A stretch of DNA of 64,000 nucleotides from Streptomyces pristinaespiralis (GTDB lineage Bacteria > Actinomycetota > Actinomycetes > Streptomycetales > Streptomycetaceae), in assembly GCF_001278075.1 (NCBI RefSeq), contig NZ_CP011340.1, positions 7,623,501 through 7,687,500 of the forward strand, in the 5' to 3' direction. How positions within the stretch are numbered: position 1 is the stretch's first letter; the number at the start of each line of letters is the position of its first letter. The notes under the pieces are model-generated. The model did no database searches, was not told the DNA's origin, and saw nothing but the letters and a program-made list of their open reading frames with translations. The position numbers were made by a program, and so were the translations under genes. Below, in pieces: positions 9,821 through 19,441 of this stretch.

Positions 9821-11563
9821 GTGAGACATCCGGGATGGGGGCGGCGGACCGGAGGACCGGCGCTGCGCCGCCGGGCGGCCGGTCTGGCCGAACGGCTCAC
9901 CCTGCACAACCGCCTCGAATGGCTCAGCCACGCCAGCACCGAGATCGGCACCACGCTCGACCTGGAACGCACGGCGCAGGAGCTCGCCGACTTCGTCGTG
10001 CCCCGGCTCGCCGACGGTGCGGCCATCGACCTGCTGGAGTCCGCCCTGCGCGGCGAGCACGTCCAGGCCGGCCGGGCCGGGGAGCGGCCCGTCATGCGGG
10101 CCATCGCCGTCTCCGCCGTCCCCCGGCTCGTGGAGCTCGAGCCCGACCCCGTGGGCGAGCTGACCTCTGTCAACAAGGACACGATCGCGGTACACGCCCT
10201 GATGACCCGGCAGCCGGTGCTGATGAGCCGGCTCACCCGGGACGACTTCGCCCGGGTGGCGCCCACCGCGCGGGCCGCGGAGAAGATGCGCGCGGCCGGT
10301 GTGCACAGCTACATGGTGGTCCCGCTGATCGCCCGCGGCGTGCTGCTCGGCGTAGCCGACTTCGTACGGGCGGGCCGCAGACCCCCCTTCTCCCGCACGG
10401 ATCTCACGCTCGCCCTGCAACTCGCCTCCAGGGCAGCGGTCTTCGTCGACAACGCGCGCCTGTACAAGCGGGAGCGGGAACACGTCGTCAGCCTCCAGCG
10501 CAACTTCCTCCCGCGCACCACCCCGCAGACACCCGGGCTCGACGTGTGCGCCGACTACGCCCCGACCGCCGACGCCAGCGGCGTCGGCGGCGACTGGTAC
10601 GACGTGATGGCGCTGCCGGGCGGGCGGACCGCCCTCGTCGTCGGCGACGTCATGGGACACGGGCTCACCGCCGTGGCCACCATGGGGCGGCTGCGCGCCA
10701 TCGCCAGAACGCTCCTCGCCCTGGACATGGTCCCGGAACGGGTCCTCGCCCGGATGGACCTCGCGGCCCGCGACCTCGAGGACGACCAGGTCGCCACCTG
10801 CCTGTGCGCGGTGTACGACCCCGCGACCGCCGAGTGCACCATCGCCACGGCCGGCCACCCGCCGCCCCTGCTGGTCGACGCTGCGGGCGACGCCGAATAC
10901 CTCGACGTACCGGTGGGAGCCCCGCTGGGCGCCGGCGTCATCCCCTACGACCCGGCGAAGGTGACCCTGCCGCCCGCGAGCCGGCTGCTGCTGTACACCG
11001 ACGGCCTGATCAAGAGCCGCGCGGACGACATCGACGTGCAGCTGGCACGGCTGCGCAAGGCAGTGTCGGGCGCCGCGCCCGCCGTGCTCGAGTCCTGCGG
11101 GCTGCTCACCGGTGACTGGGGAAAGGACCACCGCTTCGACGAAGCGGTCATGCTCGTCGCGACCGCGCACGACGCCCGCGCCGGCGAGAACGTGGCGGTC
11201 TGGCCGCTGCCCGCCGACGCCCGCGCCGCCTCCGCGGCCCGACGGCTCGTGGTGGAGCAACTGGCCGGATGGGACCTCGAAGGCCTCGCCGACACCACCG
11301 AACTGGTGGTCAGCGAACTGGTCGGCAACGCCCTGCGCTACGGCGGCGGACCCGGACAACTGCGCCTGATGCGCCACGAAAGGCTCGTCGTCGAGGTGTC
11401 CGACACCGGCCCCGACCTGCCGCTCATCCAGCACGCGACGCTCAACGACGAAGGCGGCCGCGGGCTCCAGCTCATCAACATGCTGTGCCGGCGCTGGGGC
11501 TCCTGCCGGACCTCCGAGGGCAAGGTCGTCTGGGCGGAACAGGACATCGCGCCGCCGGTCTGA
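9821..11563 (+). CDS. GAF-SpoIIE phosphatase with fused HATPase (RsbU/RsbW-type), paralogue 1
   Basis: This 580-residue signalling protein combines a GAF sensor (about 35-205), a SpoIIE/PP2C Ser/Thr phosphatase domain (about 225-440) and a C-terminal HATPase_c_2 anti-sigma-kinase-like domain (about 455-575, N-box 'SELVGNALRYGGG'). It is expected to dephosphorylate anti-sigma-factor antagonists, and perhaps also to bind or phosphorylate them. The phosphatase metal-site motifs are intact: GGDWYD near 258, VGDVMGHG, and YTDG with Asp394. GTG at 9821 is used with GGGAAGG upstream. It lies between the AraC gene and a hypothetical gene and may be cotranscribed with the latter. It is one of three such paralogues in this window. 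Confidence 0.94.
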   Translation: MRHPGWGRRTGGPALRRRAAGLAERLTLHNRLEWLSHASTEIGTTLDLERTAQELADFVVPRLADGAAIDLLESALRGEHVQAGRAGERPVMRAIAVSAVPRLVELEPDPVGELTSVNKDTIAVHALMTRQPVLMSRLTRDDFARVAPTARAAEKMRAAGVHSYMVVPLIARGVLLGVADFVRAGRRPPFSRTDLTLALQLASRAAVFVDNARLYKREREHVVSLQRNFLPRTTPQTPGLDVCADYAPTADASGVGGDWYDVMALPGGRTALVVGDVMGHGLTAVATMGRLRAIARTLLALDMVPERVLARMDLAARDLEDDQVATCLCAVYDPATAECTIATAGHPPPLLVDAAGDAEYLDVPVGAPLGAGVIPYDPAKVTLPPASRLLLYTDGLIKSRADDIDVQLARLRKAVSGAAPAVLESCGLLTGDWGKDHRFDEAVMLVATAHDARAGENVAVWPLPADARAASAARRLVVEQLAGWDLEGLADTTELVVSELVGNALRYGGGPGQLRLMRHERLVVEVSDTGPDLPLIQHATLNDEGGRGLQLINMLCRRWGSCRTSEGKVVWAEQDIAPPV

Positions 11564-11680
11564 CCGGTTCCCGAAGGTGCCGGAACCGGCCCGGGGGAAC
11601 TGCGGGCGACCGTGGGGAACCGCGAGGGGCCGCGGCTCGTGTTACCGGCAGAGCACACGCCGGGAAGAGGGGAGTTCGCC

Positions 11681-12751
11681 GTGGCCGCGAGCGCCGTACG
11701 CGTCGACGGAAACAGTCTGCTGCTGGGCGGGGGAGTACGGGTCCGGTTCATCAGGACACTCCGCCTGCCCGAATCGGGGACGCATCAACTGCCGCCGGGA
11801 CTGGGCGAGTTCCCCGTACGACGGGTCGAGGACCACCTCGGCACCGTGCCGCGGCAGATGCGCGAGCGTGGTGGCGTGATGCTGCCGGTGTACCTCCGCG
11901 AGGCGATGTGGCTCAGCTTCGCGGGCAGCAGTGAACCGGCGGCGCTCCAGGTGGGCGTGGGCAAGGTGTGCGCCGTCTCCGGCAAGAAGTGGCGCGGCAC
12001 CCTGACACGGAAGCCGCAGAACTATGTCGTGCTGCCCCGCCAGCCGTGGCTGGACGGAATCAACTCGGGCAAGGGCACGGTGCGTCAGTTCGTGGCCGTC
12101 CCGCTCGGTCTGGGCGCCACGGTGGAGGGGCAGGTCACCGGCGAGGAGACCTGGGGCGGTGTGCAGCTCCAGGCGTTCGGGCTGTCCGGCGCGGCACTGG
12201 CCGCCTGGCGCGAGGAGGAGCGGGCCCGCGCGGAGCGAGCCGCACGCGCCCCCGCGCCCGCCCAGCCGCTCGCCTACGGAGCCCCGATGCCCCCGCCCCC
12301 CGCCCCGGCCTACGGAGCCCCCGCCGCGCCCGCCGCTCCCGGCGGTCCGCCCCGGGCGCGGTCCGCCGCTATGGGCCTCGGCGTGGGCGGCTCCATGCGG
12401 CAGGAGGTCTACCGCGACGAGCGGCGTCTCTCCGACTGGGCGGACGAGCCGTCGGGCCGGGTGTTCGTGCATCTGGTGACCCCGCCGGAGTGGCGCCGCA
12501 TCACGGGCGAGGAGCCGCCGCCGTCCCCCGTCGACCGCGCGGCCTACACGCGCGCGGGACTGCCCTGGTACGAGTACTACGACGAGGGCGCCGCCGACCT
12601 CGCGCCGGCGGACACCCTGAGCGGTGTGCAGCCGGTCGGCGACTGGCTCGGCGACGACCACGACCCCTGGCAGCCGCCGGCACCCGGCCAGGTCGTCCCC
12701 CTGGGGGACGCCCCGGCGCCGGGAAAGCCGGTCGCGGACGGCGACTGGTGA
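11681..12751 (+). CDS. Conserved-looking hypothetical protein with proline-rich linker
   Basis: This 356-residue protein has no signal peptide or membrane segment. The N-terminal part (about 1-185; 'RVRFIRTLRLPESGTHQLPP', 'MLPVYLREAMWLSFAG') looks like a compact beta-rich domain. An Ala/Pro/Tyr linker follows (about 200-250, PAYGAPAAPAAPG-type), then a second conserved-looking part ('QEVYRDERRLSDWAD', 'VFVHLVTPPEWRRITGE'). GTG at 11681 is chosen because AGAGGGGAG lies 6 nt upstream; the frame extends to 11612 without a site. It follows the phosphatase gene by about 117 bp. I do not recognise a named family and give no function. Confidence 0.85.
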   Translation: MAASAVRVDGNSLLLGGGVRVRFIRTLRLPESGTHQLPPGLGEFPVRRVEDHLGTVPRQMRERGGVMLPVYLREAMWLSFAGSSEPAALQVGVGKVCAVSGKKWRGTLTRKPQNYVVLPRQPWLDGINSGKGTVRQFVAVPLGLGATVEGQVTGEETWGGVQLQAFGLSGAALAAWREEERARAERAARAPAPAQPLAYGAPMPPPPAPAYGAPAAPAAPGGPPRARSAAMGLGVGGSMRQEVYRDERRLSDWADEPSGRVFVHLVTPPEWRRITGEEPPPSPVDRAAYTRAGLPWYEYYDEGAADLAPADTLSGVQPVGDWLGDDHDPWQPPAPGQVVPLGDAPAPGKPVADGDW

Positions 12752-12781
12752 CCGCCGTCCGCGACTTCACCTCAGGGTGCG

Positions 12782-13660
12782 TCAGGGCAGCTTGGTGAAC
12801 GGTGAGAGGAACGCCCGGGCGCCGGGGGCGTCCAGACGGTACGTCACATTGGTGGCGTAGCAGGGGGAGTCGCCCGTGATGGTGGTGGACACGAGGGTCC
12901 GCTTGCCCTTCAGCGTGGCGAAGTTCGGGCCGCCGGAGTCGCCGTAGCACGCCCCGCCGTTGCCCTGGGGCGCGGTCATGGCCAGGCGCACCCACGACTT
13001 GTTGAGCGCGTCGAAGGTGACGGGAGCCTTCATCCGGACGCCGCCGCCCGGGTGCGTGTGGCCGCCCGGGCCGCGGTCGGCCTCCTGCGTGCCGTAACCG
13101 GCGACGACGAACGGCGTGGCGTCCAACCCCTGTGCGCCCAGCGCGTCGAGGGCGCCCGCCTCCGGAAGGGTCGCCGGCGTGAAGGACCAGCGGGCCCGCA
13201 TCTTCGCGGCAGGCACCTCGACGACCGAGATGTCGTGGGTGTCCGCCGCCGGGCCCGGGTAGCCGGGGTGGCTGTGGGCGGTGCCCTGGACGGCCACGGC
13301 GTCCGCCACGGCGGCCGGGTCACCGGGGTGCTGCGCGGCGGCCCGGTCGAGACCGGCCTGCACGTCCTGGTCGAGGGAGACGTAGAACCGCACGTTCTCC
13401 GGCCAGTCGGTGGTGCAGTGCGCGGCGGTGAGGAAGGTGTCCGCGTCGATCATCGTGCCGGAGCACACCCAGTCGACCCGGTCCGGCGTCGACGGGTCGT
13501 TGTCGGCGTCCCAGGTCGCGACGAGAGCGCCGACCTCGGTGCGCTCGGGAGCGGGTGTCGCGTTGTACGAGTTGATCGCGGAGGACGGCAGGGCGACGCC
13601 GAGGACTATGGCGCAGGCGGCGGCGCTGACGCCGGTCAGGCGTACGGGCAGGGCAGTCAA
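12782..13660 (-). CDS. Secreted trypsin-like serine protease (S1 family)
   Basis: This 292-residue secreted endopeptidase has a signal peptide (about 1-28) and a chymotrypsin fold with a complete triad: His81 in LTAAHC, Asp143 in THDISVV and Ser242 in GDSGGP. Cys residues next to the His and Ser suggest the usual disulfides. There is no propeptide of alpha-lytic type and no extra C-terminal domain, unlike the neighbouring protease. The best start is TTG at 13660, with GAAGGG about 7 nt upstream, an uncommon start codon that may limit translation. It ends 31 bp from the convergent hypothetical gene. Substrate preference is not predictable with confidence. Confidence 0.92.
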   Translation of the reverse strand: MTALPVRLTGVSAAACAIVLGVALPSSAINSYNATPAPERTEVGALVATWDADNDPSTPDRVDWVCSGTMIDADTFLTAAHCTTDWPENVRFYVSLDQDVQAGLDRAAAQHPGDPAAVADAVAVQGTAHSHPGYPGPAADTHDISVVEVPAAKMRARWSFTPATLPEAGALDALGAQGLDATPFVVAGYGTQEADRGPGGHTHPGGGVRMKAPVTFDALNKSWVRLAMTAPQGNGGACYGDSGGPNFATLKGKRTLVSTTITGDSPCYATNVTYRLDAPGARAFLSPFTKLP

Positions 13661-13765
13661 GGGAAACCCTTCGGGTCAAGGGACGGTTGCTCTCCTGTGG
13701 GGTGATCGACAGTGAAGCGTGCCGGGCACGGCACGGCAAGAGTCCCGGGCATCCGTAAAAACGGC

Positions 13766-13805
13766 GAAGCGCGTGCCGTGGCCCCGCAGCCACGGCACGC
13801 GCTTC
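13766..13805 (-). terminator. 17-bp hairpin terminator
   Basis: A perfect 17-bp inverted repeat (13766-13782 and 13789-13805) with a 6-nt loop lies 26 bp beyond the stop of the streptogrisin-like gene and separates it from the other protease gene on the same strand. Confidence 0.9.
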
Positions 13806-13830
13806 CTCGGGAGGACGGTGGGTCAGCCGG

Positions 13831-15192
13831 TCACAGGCGCTGCCAGAGCGCCGGGACGTTCGGGGGTTCCCAGCCGGCCTGGGCCTGGTGACCCTGGAGG
13901 CAGCGGTAGGTCACGCCGCCGTAGGTGACCTGCGCGCCGGCCTGGTAGACGGTGCCCGCCGCCCAGGTCCCGCCCGGCTCGCCCGGCTCACCCGGTTCAC
14001 CCGGGTCCGTCGTGGTCTTCAGCGTCAGCCCGTATCCCTGCAGCAGCGGGTTGATCGGCTGGTGGAACGTGGTGCCTCCGCTGCGGCAGTCACCGGAGCC
14101 GCCCGAGGTGACGCCCTGCGCCTGACTCCCGGAGATGTACGAGCCCCCGGAGTCGCCGGGCTCGGCGCACACCGTCGTCCGCGTGACGCCCGTGATGGTG
14201 CCCTCCGGATACGTGACGCTGGTGTTGTGCTGCGAGATCGTGCCGCAGTGCCAGCCCGTGGTGGAGCCGGAGCGGCAGATCGACGCGCCGACCGGCTGCT
14301 GCACCGAGCCGGTCACCTGGATGTTCTGCCCGCTCTGGCCCTTGACGTACGGCGTCGAGGTCCAGTTGCTGTTCGCCGCCACCCAGGCCGTGTCCCGGCC
14401 GGGGAACGTCGAGGCCTGGAAGGTCCCTTGGGCCACCTGGTTGTAGCCGCTGGTGCTGGTGCCGGCCCGGCCGCAGTGGCCCGCCGTGGCGAAGCCCTGT
14501 GTGGTGCCCCTGGTGACCGCGAAGCCGACCGAGCAACGGCCGCCGCCGCCCATGTAGTACGCGTCGCCGCCGCGGATGTCGTACAGCGGGCGCGGCTGCT
14601 CCTCGGTCGGGACGACCCGTATCAGGTCCCGCTCCGCGCCGCTCGCCCCGATCAGGGTCTGAGCGGCGGACCTCTCCACGGCCCGGACCACGACGGCGTT
14701 GGCCCGGACGTCGACGTACCAGACGGGCACGTCCGTCGAGGAGTCGCGCGCCGCGGCCCGGTCCAACGCCGCCTTCGCACGGTCGAGTTCGGCCAGGGTG
14801 TGGGTCACGGTCCGGGCCTCGGCGCCACCGGCCCTGATGGCGGCCGCGTCGGCGGCCCGGGTGGTGGCCACGGTCAGGGTGCCGGAGTCGGCCCCCTCGA
14901 CCCAGGCGCCGGCGAACGAGTCGCCCAGCCGCTGCCGGAGCACGGCGGCGGTGGCGCCCGCCTCGGCCTCGTTCACCAGTCGCCGCTCGGCCTCGGCACG
15001 GGTGAGCCCGAGGTCACGCTGCATGGCACGGAGCAGTTCCGGCTGCGCGGCGGACACCGCGAGCGTGTTGGCCGCGGAGGGTGCGGCGCCGCCGGCCGGC
15101 TGCGCGGACGCGGCGCCCTGCAGGGAGGTCAGGACGAGCGCGGCCGCGGCGGCGGCACCGACACACGCGGCCTTGGCGTGTCTGTGGAGCAT
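13831..15192 (-). CDS. sprC: Streptogrisin C-like serine protease with chitin-binding domain
   Basis: This 453-residue secreted zymogen has a signal peptide (about 1-30), an alpha-lytic-protease-type propeptide (about 45-200), and a mature chymotrypsin-fold domain starting near 'DIRGGDAYYMGGGGRCSVGF'. The triad is His239 (TAGHC), Asp267 (GRDTAW) and Ser348 (GDSGGS). A Pro-Gly-Glu repeat linker (about 397-408) leads to a C-terminal carbohydrate-binding module with aromatic residues (408-453, 'WAAGTVYQAGAQVTYGG'). Length and architecture match streptogrisin C (about 457 residues), whose C-module binds chitin. The gene has GAGGGGA 7 nt before ATG and its own terminator, so it is monocistronic. 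The symbol is by homology. Confidence 0.95.
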   Translation of the reverse strand: MLHRHAKAACVGAAAAAALVLTSLQGAASAQPAGGAAPSAANTLAVSAAQPELLRAMQRDLGLTRAEAERRLVNEAEAGATAAVLRQRLGDSFAGAWVEGADSGTLTVATTRAADAAAIRAGGAEARTVTHTLAELDRAKAALDRAAARDSSTDVPVWYVDVRANAVVVRAVERSAAQTLIGASGAERDLIRVVPTEEQPRPLYDIRGGDAYYMGGGGRCSVGFAVTRGTTQGFATAGHCGRAGTSTSGYNQVAQGTFQASTFPGRDTAWVAANSNWTSTPYVKGQSGQNIQVTGSVQQPVGASICRSGSTTGWHCGTISQHNTSVTYPEGTITGVTRTTVCAEPGDSGGSYISGSQAQGVTSGGSGDCRSGGTTFHQPINPLLQGYGLTLKTTTDPGEPGEPGEPGGTWAAGTVYQAGAQVTYGGVTYRCLQGHQAQAGWEPPNVPALWQRL

Positions 15193-15258
15193 GGGGGTCC
15201 CCTCGGTCTCGTTGGAGGTGTGCCGAAACCGTAGGGAACGAGAACCTCCGCGCGGCAG

Positions 15259-16245
15259 CTACCGGTCGGCCCCCTCCACGGCGTTATGGAGGACCGCGGC
15301 CCGGGCCGTCAGCCACCGTGAGTAGCTGGCACTGCGGCCCACCGCGTCGTTGTGCGCGGCCCGCACATGGCCGACGACGTCGGGCGCCCGCGTCGCCGCC
15401 GGCGCCTCGGGGTGCCAGCCGAGGAGGTGGCGCCACACGAGGGGCGTGCCGACGAGCGGACGCGTCACCATGCCGGGGGTGTCGGGGAAGGTGGCCCGGC
15501 ACAGGCCCACGGCCCGCCCCACCTGGACCAGATGGACACAGGAGGCGATGTCCGTCTCGTAGACGCACGCCGGTGTGAAACCGGCCCGGACGCAGGCGGC
15601 GGCGAAACAGTCCGCGAAACAGCCGTCGCCCGGCACGTCCGTCCATGCCTCCGCGGCCAGTTCCGCCAGCTCGATCCCGGACCGGGCCGCCAGCGGATGG
15701 TCCGTGGAGAGCATCACGAACACCGGGTCCCTGGCCACTTCGGTCCAGGCGAGGGTCCCCGAACCGGGCGGTGCGCTCTCCCCGCACGCGCCGATGAGCG
15801 CGTAGTCCAGCCGCCCCTCGGCGGCCGACGCGGCGATCTCCCGCTCCGACCACGAGGTGTGGGTGACCACCGCGACGCCCGGGTCCGCCGCGGCGAGCCG
15901 GTCGACGAGCCCTCCCAGCAGCGGCCCGTGCGTGCCGCCGAGCCGCAGCGGGGTCCGTGGCCCGTGCGGCGCTCCCGTCCGCGCGAACCGTACGGCCTCC
16001 TGCTGGAGTTCGTGCACGGCGGGCAGCACGACCCGGGCGCGGTCCAGGACCAGTTCACCGAGGGCCGTGGTGCGCACACCGGTCCGGCCGCGCTCGAACA
16101 GGGTCCCCCCGAGCGAGCGCTCGATCCTCCTCAACTGGGCGCTGAGCGCGGGCTGTGCGAGGCCGAGGGCGGTGGCCGCCTTGGTGAGACTGCCGGCGTC
16201 GGCGATGGCCCGGATCGTCCTGAGGTGCCGCAACTCCAGTTCCAT
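15259..16245 (-). CDS. LysR-family transcriptional regulator
   Basis: This 328-residue regulator has an N-terminal winged helix-turn-helix (about 1-65; 'LRTIRAIADAGSLTKAATAL', 'QPALSAQLRRIERSLGG') and a LysR-substrate-type effector domain (about 90-300). The start at MELELRHL fits family N-termini; an alternative ATG at 16269 adds eight residues, and neither has a good ribosome site. It is expressed from its own promoter, away from the streptogrisin gene that ends its strand block. Target and ligand are unknown. It might control the adjacent protease, but no shared operator was found. Confidence 0.9.
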   Translation of the reverse strand: MELELRHLRTIRAIADAGSLTKAATALGLAQPALSAQLRRIERSLGGTLFERGRTGVRTTALGELVLDRARVVLPAVHELQQEAVRFARTGAPHGPRTPLRLGGTHGPLLGGLVDRLAAADPGVAVVTHTSWSEREIAASAAEGRLDYALIGACGESAPPGSGTLAWTEVARDPVFVMLSTDHPLAARSGIELAELAAEAWTDVPGDGCFADCFAAACVRAGFTPACVYETDIASCVHLVQVGRAVGLCRATFPDTPGMVTRPLVGTPLVWRHLLGWHPEAPAATRAPDVVGHVRAAHNDAVGRSASYSRWLTARAAVLHNAVEGADR

Positions 16246-16285
16246 GCCAGCAGCTTGGCGCGGGGCCATCGCCGCGGCAATAAGC

Positions 16286-16297
16286 TGGTCCGGACCA
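16286..16297. promoter_or_regulatory. 12-bp palindrome upstream of the LysR gene
   Basis: TGGTCCGGACCA is a perfect palindrome 41 bp upstream of the LysR start, in the short gap before the next gene's 3' end. Its position suits an autoregulatory site. Confidence 0.35.
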
Positions 16298-16329
16298 ATG
16301 CGGCGGACACGTCCCGCACCTACGGGTCG

Positions 16330-18792
16330 CTACACGGCCGCGTCGTCGCCCGCTCCGCCGGGCAGCGGCGGGAAGGTCTGCTCCGTCCAGACCGTCTTGC
16401 CTTCCCGTGAGTGCCGGGTGCCCCAGCGCGCCGTGAGCTGCGCGACGAGGAGCAGCCCCCGGCCGCCCTCGTCGGTGCTCCGGGCCCTGCGCAGATGCGG
16501 GGAGGTGCTGCTCGTGTCGGAGACCTCGCAGATCAGCCGCTGGTGGTGGATGAGCCGCAGGGTCAGCGGCCCGCCGCCCGCGTAGCGGTAGGCGTTGGTG
16601 ACCAGCTCGCTGACGATCAGCTCGGTGGAGAAGGCCATGGCCTCGAGTCCCCACGCCGCCAGCTGGTCCGCGGTGAGCCGGCGGGCCCGGGCCGGCGCCG
16701 TCGGCTCCGCCGGCAGCTCCCAGGTGGCCACCGACTCCGGTGCCAGGGTGAGCGTACGGGCCAGCAGCAGCGCGACATCGTCGTTGGGCCGGGCGGGCAG
16801 CATCCGCTCCACCACCGCCTGCGCCATCTCCTCCACGGGCCGGCGCTCACCGGCCATGACCGCGCACAACTCGGTCAGCCCGGCCTCCATGTCCGGATAG
16901 GCGCCCTCCACGAGCCCGTTGGTGTAAAGGGCGAGCACGCTGTCCTCCGGCAGCTCCAGCTCGGCCGACTCGAACGGGAGCCCGCCCAGCCCGAGCGGGG
17001 GACCGGCCGGCAGATCGGCGACGGCGGCCTCCCCCTCCGGTGTCACCACCACCGGCGGCGGATGGCCCGCACGGGCGATGGTGCAGCGCCGGCTCACCGG
17101 GTCGTAGACCGCGTACAGGCAGGTCGCGCCGACCACCTGCTCACCCGGCGCGCCCTCGATGTCCTGCTCCTGCTCCCCGGCCAGTCTGTTCACCAGATCG
17201 TCGAGGTGGGAGAGCACCTCGTCGGGGTCGAGATCGAGGTCGGCCAGGGTGTGCACGGCCGTGCGCAGACGGCCCATGGTGGCCGCGGCGTTGATGCCGT
17301 GCCCGACGACGTCGCCGACCACGAGGGCGACCCGGGCGCCGGACAGCGGGATGACGTCGAACCAGTCCCCGCCGACGCCGGTCGCGCCTCCCGCCGGCAT
17401 GTAGCGGTGGGCGACGACGACCGCCGGGTGGACGGGCAGCTCACGTGGCAGCAGACGGCGCTGCAGCGCCAGCGCGGCACGGTGCTGCTGGGTGAAACGA
17501 CGGGCGTTGTCGAGGGAGATCGCGGCCCGGGCCGCCAGCTCGTTCGCCAGGGTGAGGTCGTCCTCCTCGAACGGCTCCGGCAGCTGGGACCGCCACAGGC
17601 AGACGAAACCGAGGACGAGACCGCGTGCCTTCAGCGGCACCACCATCAACGAGTGCACGCCGTAGCCCGCCGGCGGCTCGCCCAGGCCCAGGGCCTTGAC
17701 CGTTTCCGACACGTCGATGAACGGCTCCAGCACGGGCAGCCCGGTGGCCAGGCACCTGGCCTGCGGCGTGTCCTCGGGGAAGGAGTTGACCGAGCCCACG
17801 GGGAGCAGCAGATGCTCCGTCTCCGCGGTGACGGTCCGGTACGCGGTCCTGAGCACCGGACCGGCGCCGCCGTCCGGGACGGGTTCCTCACCGCGGCTGA
17901 CCGACTCGAGGAGGTCGACCGACACGCAGTCGGCCAGGTCCGGAACCGCGGCCCGGACCAGCTCCCGCGCGGTCGTCTCCACGTCCAGGGTGGTGCCGAC
18001 GCTGGCCCCGGCCTCGGTGAGCAGGGCGAGCCTGCGCCGCGCCCGGTGGCGGTCGGTGACGTCCTCGACCAGGTTGGTCACGCCGAGCACCCTGCCGGCC
18101 GAGTCCTCCATACGGAACGCGGACACCGAGACGTACCGCTCCTTGCCGGGCATCCCGGCCAAGCGGCACGGCTGCTCGGTGAAGATCATCGGACTGCCGG
18201 TCTCCAGCACCTTCCGCAGGCCCGCGTCCACGATCCGGGCGTCCGCCTCGACGAGGAAGTCACCGATCCGGTGGCCACGCGCGTCCTCGGGGGTGATGCC
18301 GCCGATGCGTGCGATGGCGCGGTTGATCCGCAGAATGTTCAGACCGGTGTCGTGCACCGACAGACCGATCGGCGACCTGCTGAACAGCCCGTCCATGACG
18401 GACCGGTCGATCTCCCACTGCACCACCTCCTCCGCCGGCGCGGCCACCAGATACCACTCCCGGTGGCCCTCCGTCCGGAGCACCCGGCGTGCCCGGATCC
18501 CGAACCCGAGCCTGCGGCCGTCGCGGGTCCGGACGGGCACGGTCCCGAACCAGCCGCGCTGCCGGACGCAGGCAGCCGTGGCCTCGAGGACCTCCTCATG
18601 GTCCTCGGGGCGGACCAGAACCTCCACCGCCGGACGGCCGAGCACCTCCTCGGCCGACCAGCCCACCAGGGTGCGGGCGCGATCGCTCCAGCCGATCACC
18701 AGGCCGTGCCGGTCCAGCACCACGGAGGCGGCTCGACCGTGCGAGTACGGGTCCTCCGGGCTCTCACTGATCAGGGTCACTGGTCCTGTCAT
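16330..18792 (-). CDS. PAS-PAS-GAF-SpoIIE phosphatase with fused HATPase, paralogue 2
   Basis: This 820-residue signalling protein has two PAS domains (about 20-130 and 135-245), a GAF domain (about 250-430), a SpoIIE/PP2C phosphatase domain (about 450-660) and a C-terminal anti-sigma-type HATPase (about 680-815; 'SELVTNAYRYAGGG'). It is predicted to couple small-molecule or redox sensing to partner switching of an alternative sigma factor. Metal-site motifs GGDWFD, VGDVVGHG and DDVALLL are present, but the usual YTDG is YTNG (Asn625), which may weaken metal binding. ATG at 18792 is preferred because GGAGG lies 9 nt upstream; the extra 38 codons of open frame lack a site. No sigma factor is nearby. 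Confidence 0.94.
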   Translation of the reverse strand: MTGPVTLISESPEDPYSHGRAASVVLDRHGLVIGWSDRARTLVGWSAEEVLGRPAVEVLVRPEDHEEVLEATAACVRQRGWFGTVPVRTRDGRRLGFGIRARRVLRTEGHREWYLVAAPAEEVVQWEIDRSVMDGLFSRSPIGLSVHDTGLNILRINRAIARIGGITPEDARGHRIGDFLVEADARIVDAGLRKVLETGSPMIFTEQPCRLAGMPGKERYVSVSAFRMEDSAGRVLGVTNLVEDVTDRHRARRRLALLTEAGASVGTTLDVETTARELVRAAVPDLADCVSVDLLESVSRGEEPVPDGGAGPVLRTAYRTVTAETEHLLLPVGSVNSFPEDTPQARCLATGLPVLEPFIDVSETVKALGLGEPPAGYGVHSLMVVPLKARGLVLGFVCLWRSQLPEPFEEDDLTLANELAARAAISLDNARRFTQQHRAALALQRRLLPRELPVHPAVVVAHRYMPAGGATGVGGDWFDVIPLSGARVALVVGDVVGHGINAAATMGRLRTAVHTLADLDLDPDEVLSHLDDLVNRLAGEQEQDIEGAPGEQVVGATCLYAVYDPVSRRCTIARAGHPPPVVVTPEGEAAVADLPAGPPLGLGGLPFESAELELPEDSVLALYTNGLVEGAYPDMEAGLTELCAVMAGERRPVEEMAQAVVERMLPARPNDDVALLLARTLTLAPESVATWELPAEPTAPARARRLTADQLAAWGLEAMAFSTELIVSELVTNAYRYAGGGPLTLRLIHHQRLICEVSDTSSTSPHLRRARSTDEGGRGLLLVAQLTARWGTRHSREGKTVWTEQTFPPLPGGAGDDAAV

Positions 18793-18934
18793 CGCCTCTA
18801 TCCTCCGCCCGGTCCTGCGGGGACGCGAGCGATGAATTCCGGGCGGCGCGGCGGTCGGTAAAGAGAGCAGCACGCAAGGCACAGTGCGAACGACAGTGCG
18901 GAACACCCGCCACGGACCATCTCAGGAGCACCCC

Positions 18935-19408
18935 ATGCCGCGCATCACCCCGAATCTCTGGTTCGACACCCAGGGCGAGGAAGCAGCCGAGTTCTACGTC
19001 TCCGTCTTCCCGAATTCGGAGATCAAGCACATCTTGTACTACGGCGAGGCCGGCCCGGGGCCCGCCGGCAGCGTCCTGACCGTCGACTTCACCCTCGACG
19101 GCCAGGCGTACACCGCGATCAACGGCGGCCCCGAGTTCACGTTCAACGAGGCGGTCTCCCTGCTGATCAACTGCGCGGACCAGGAGGAGGTCGACCACTA
19201 CTGGCAGAAGCTCGGTGAGGGCGGCCAGGAGGGCCCCTGCGGCTGGCTGAAGGACAGGTACGGCCTGTCCTGGCAGGTCGTCCCCGCCGCTCTGGACGAG
19301 CTGATCAACGACGAGGACCAGGCGCGGGCGCAGCGGGCGATGAAGGCCATGCTCGGTATGAAGAAGATCGACGTCGCCGCGCTGTACGCGGCCGCCGACC
19401 CCGCGTGA
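18935..19408 (+). CDS. VOC-superfamily protein (PhnB/3-demethylubiquinone methyltransferase-like)
   Basis: This 157-residue cytoplasmic protein has the vicinal-oxygen-chelate fold. Typical of the PhnB-like group are 'TPNLWFDTQGEEAAEFYVSV', 'TVDFTLDGQAYTAINGGPEF' and 'PCGWLKDRYGLSWQVVP'. Despite the family's historical name, no methyltransferase motif is present and most members are uncharacterised. The ATG at 18935 has AGGAG 6 nt upstream. It is divergent from the phosphatase gene, with about 140 bp between starts. Function beyond the fold cannot be assigned. Confidence 0.88.
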   Translation: MPRITPNLWFDTQGEEAAEFYVSVFPNSEIKHILYYGEAGPGPAGSVLTVDFTLDGQAYTAINGGPEFTFNEAVSLLINCADQEEVDHYWQKLGEGGQEGPCGWLKDRYGLSWQVVPAALDELINDEDQARAQRAMKAMLGMKKIDVAALYAAADPA

Positions 19409-19441
19409 CCCAGGGCGTGACCGTCCGCCGGGACCCGTACG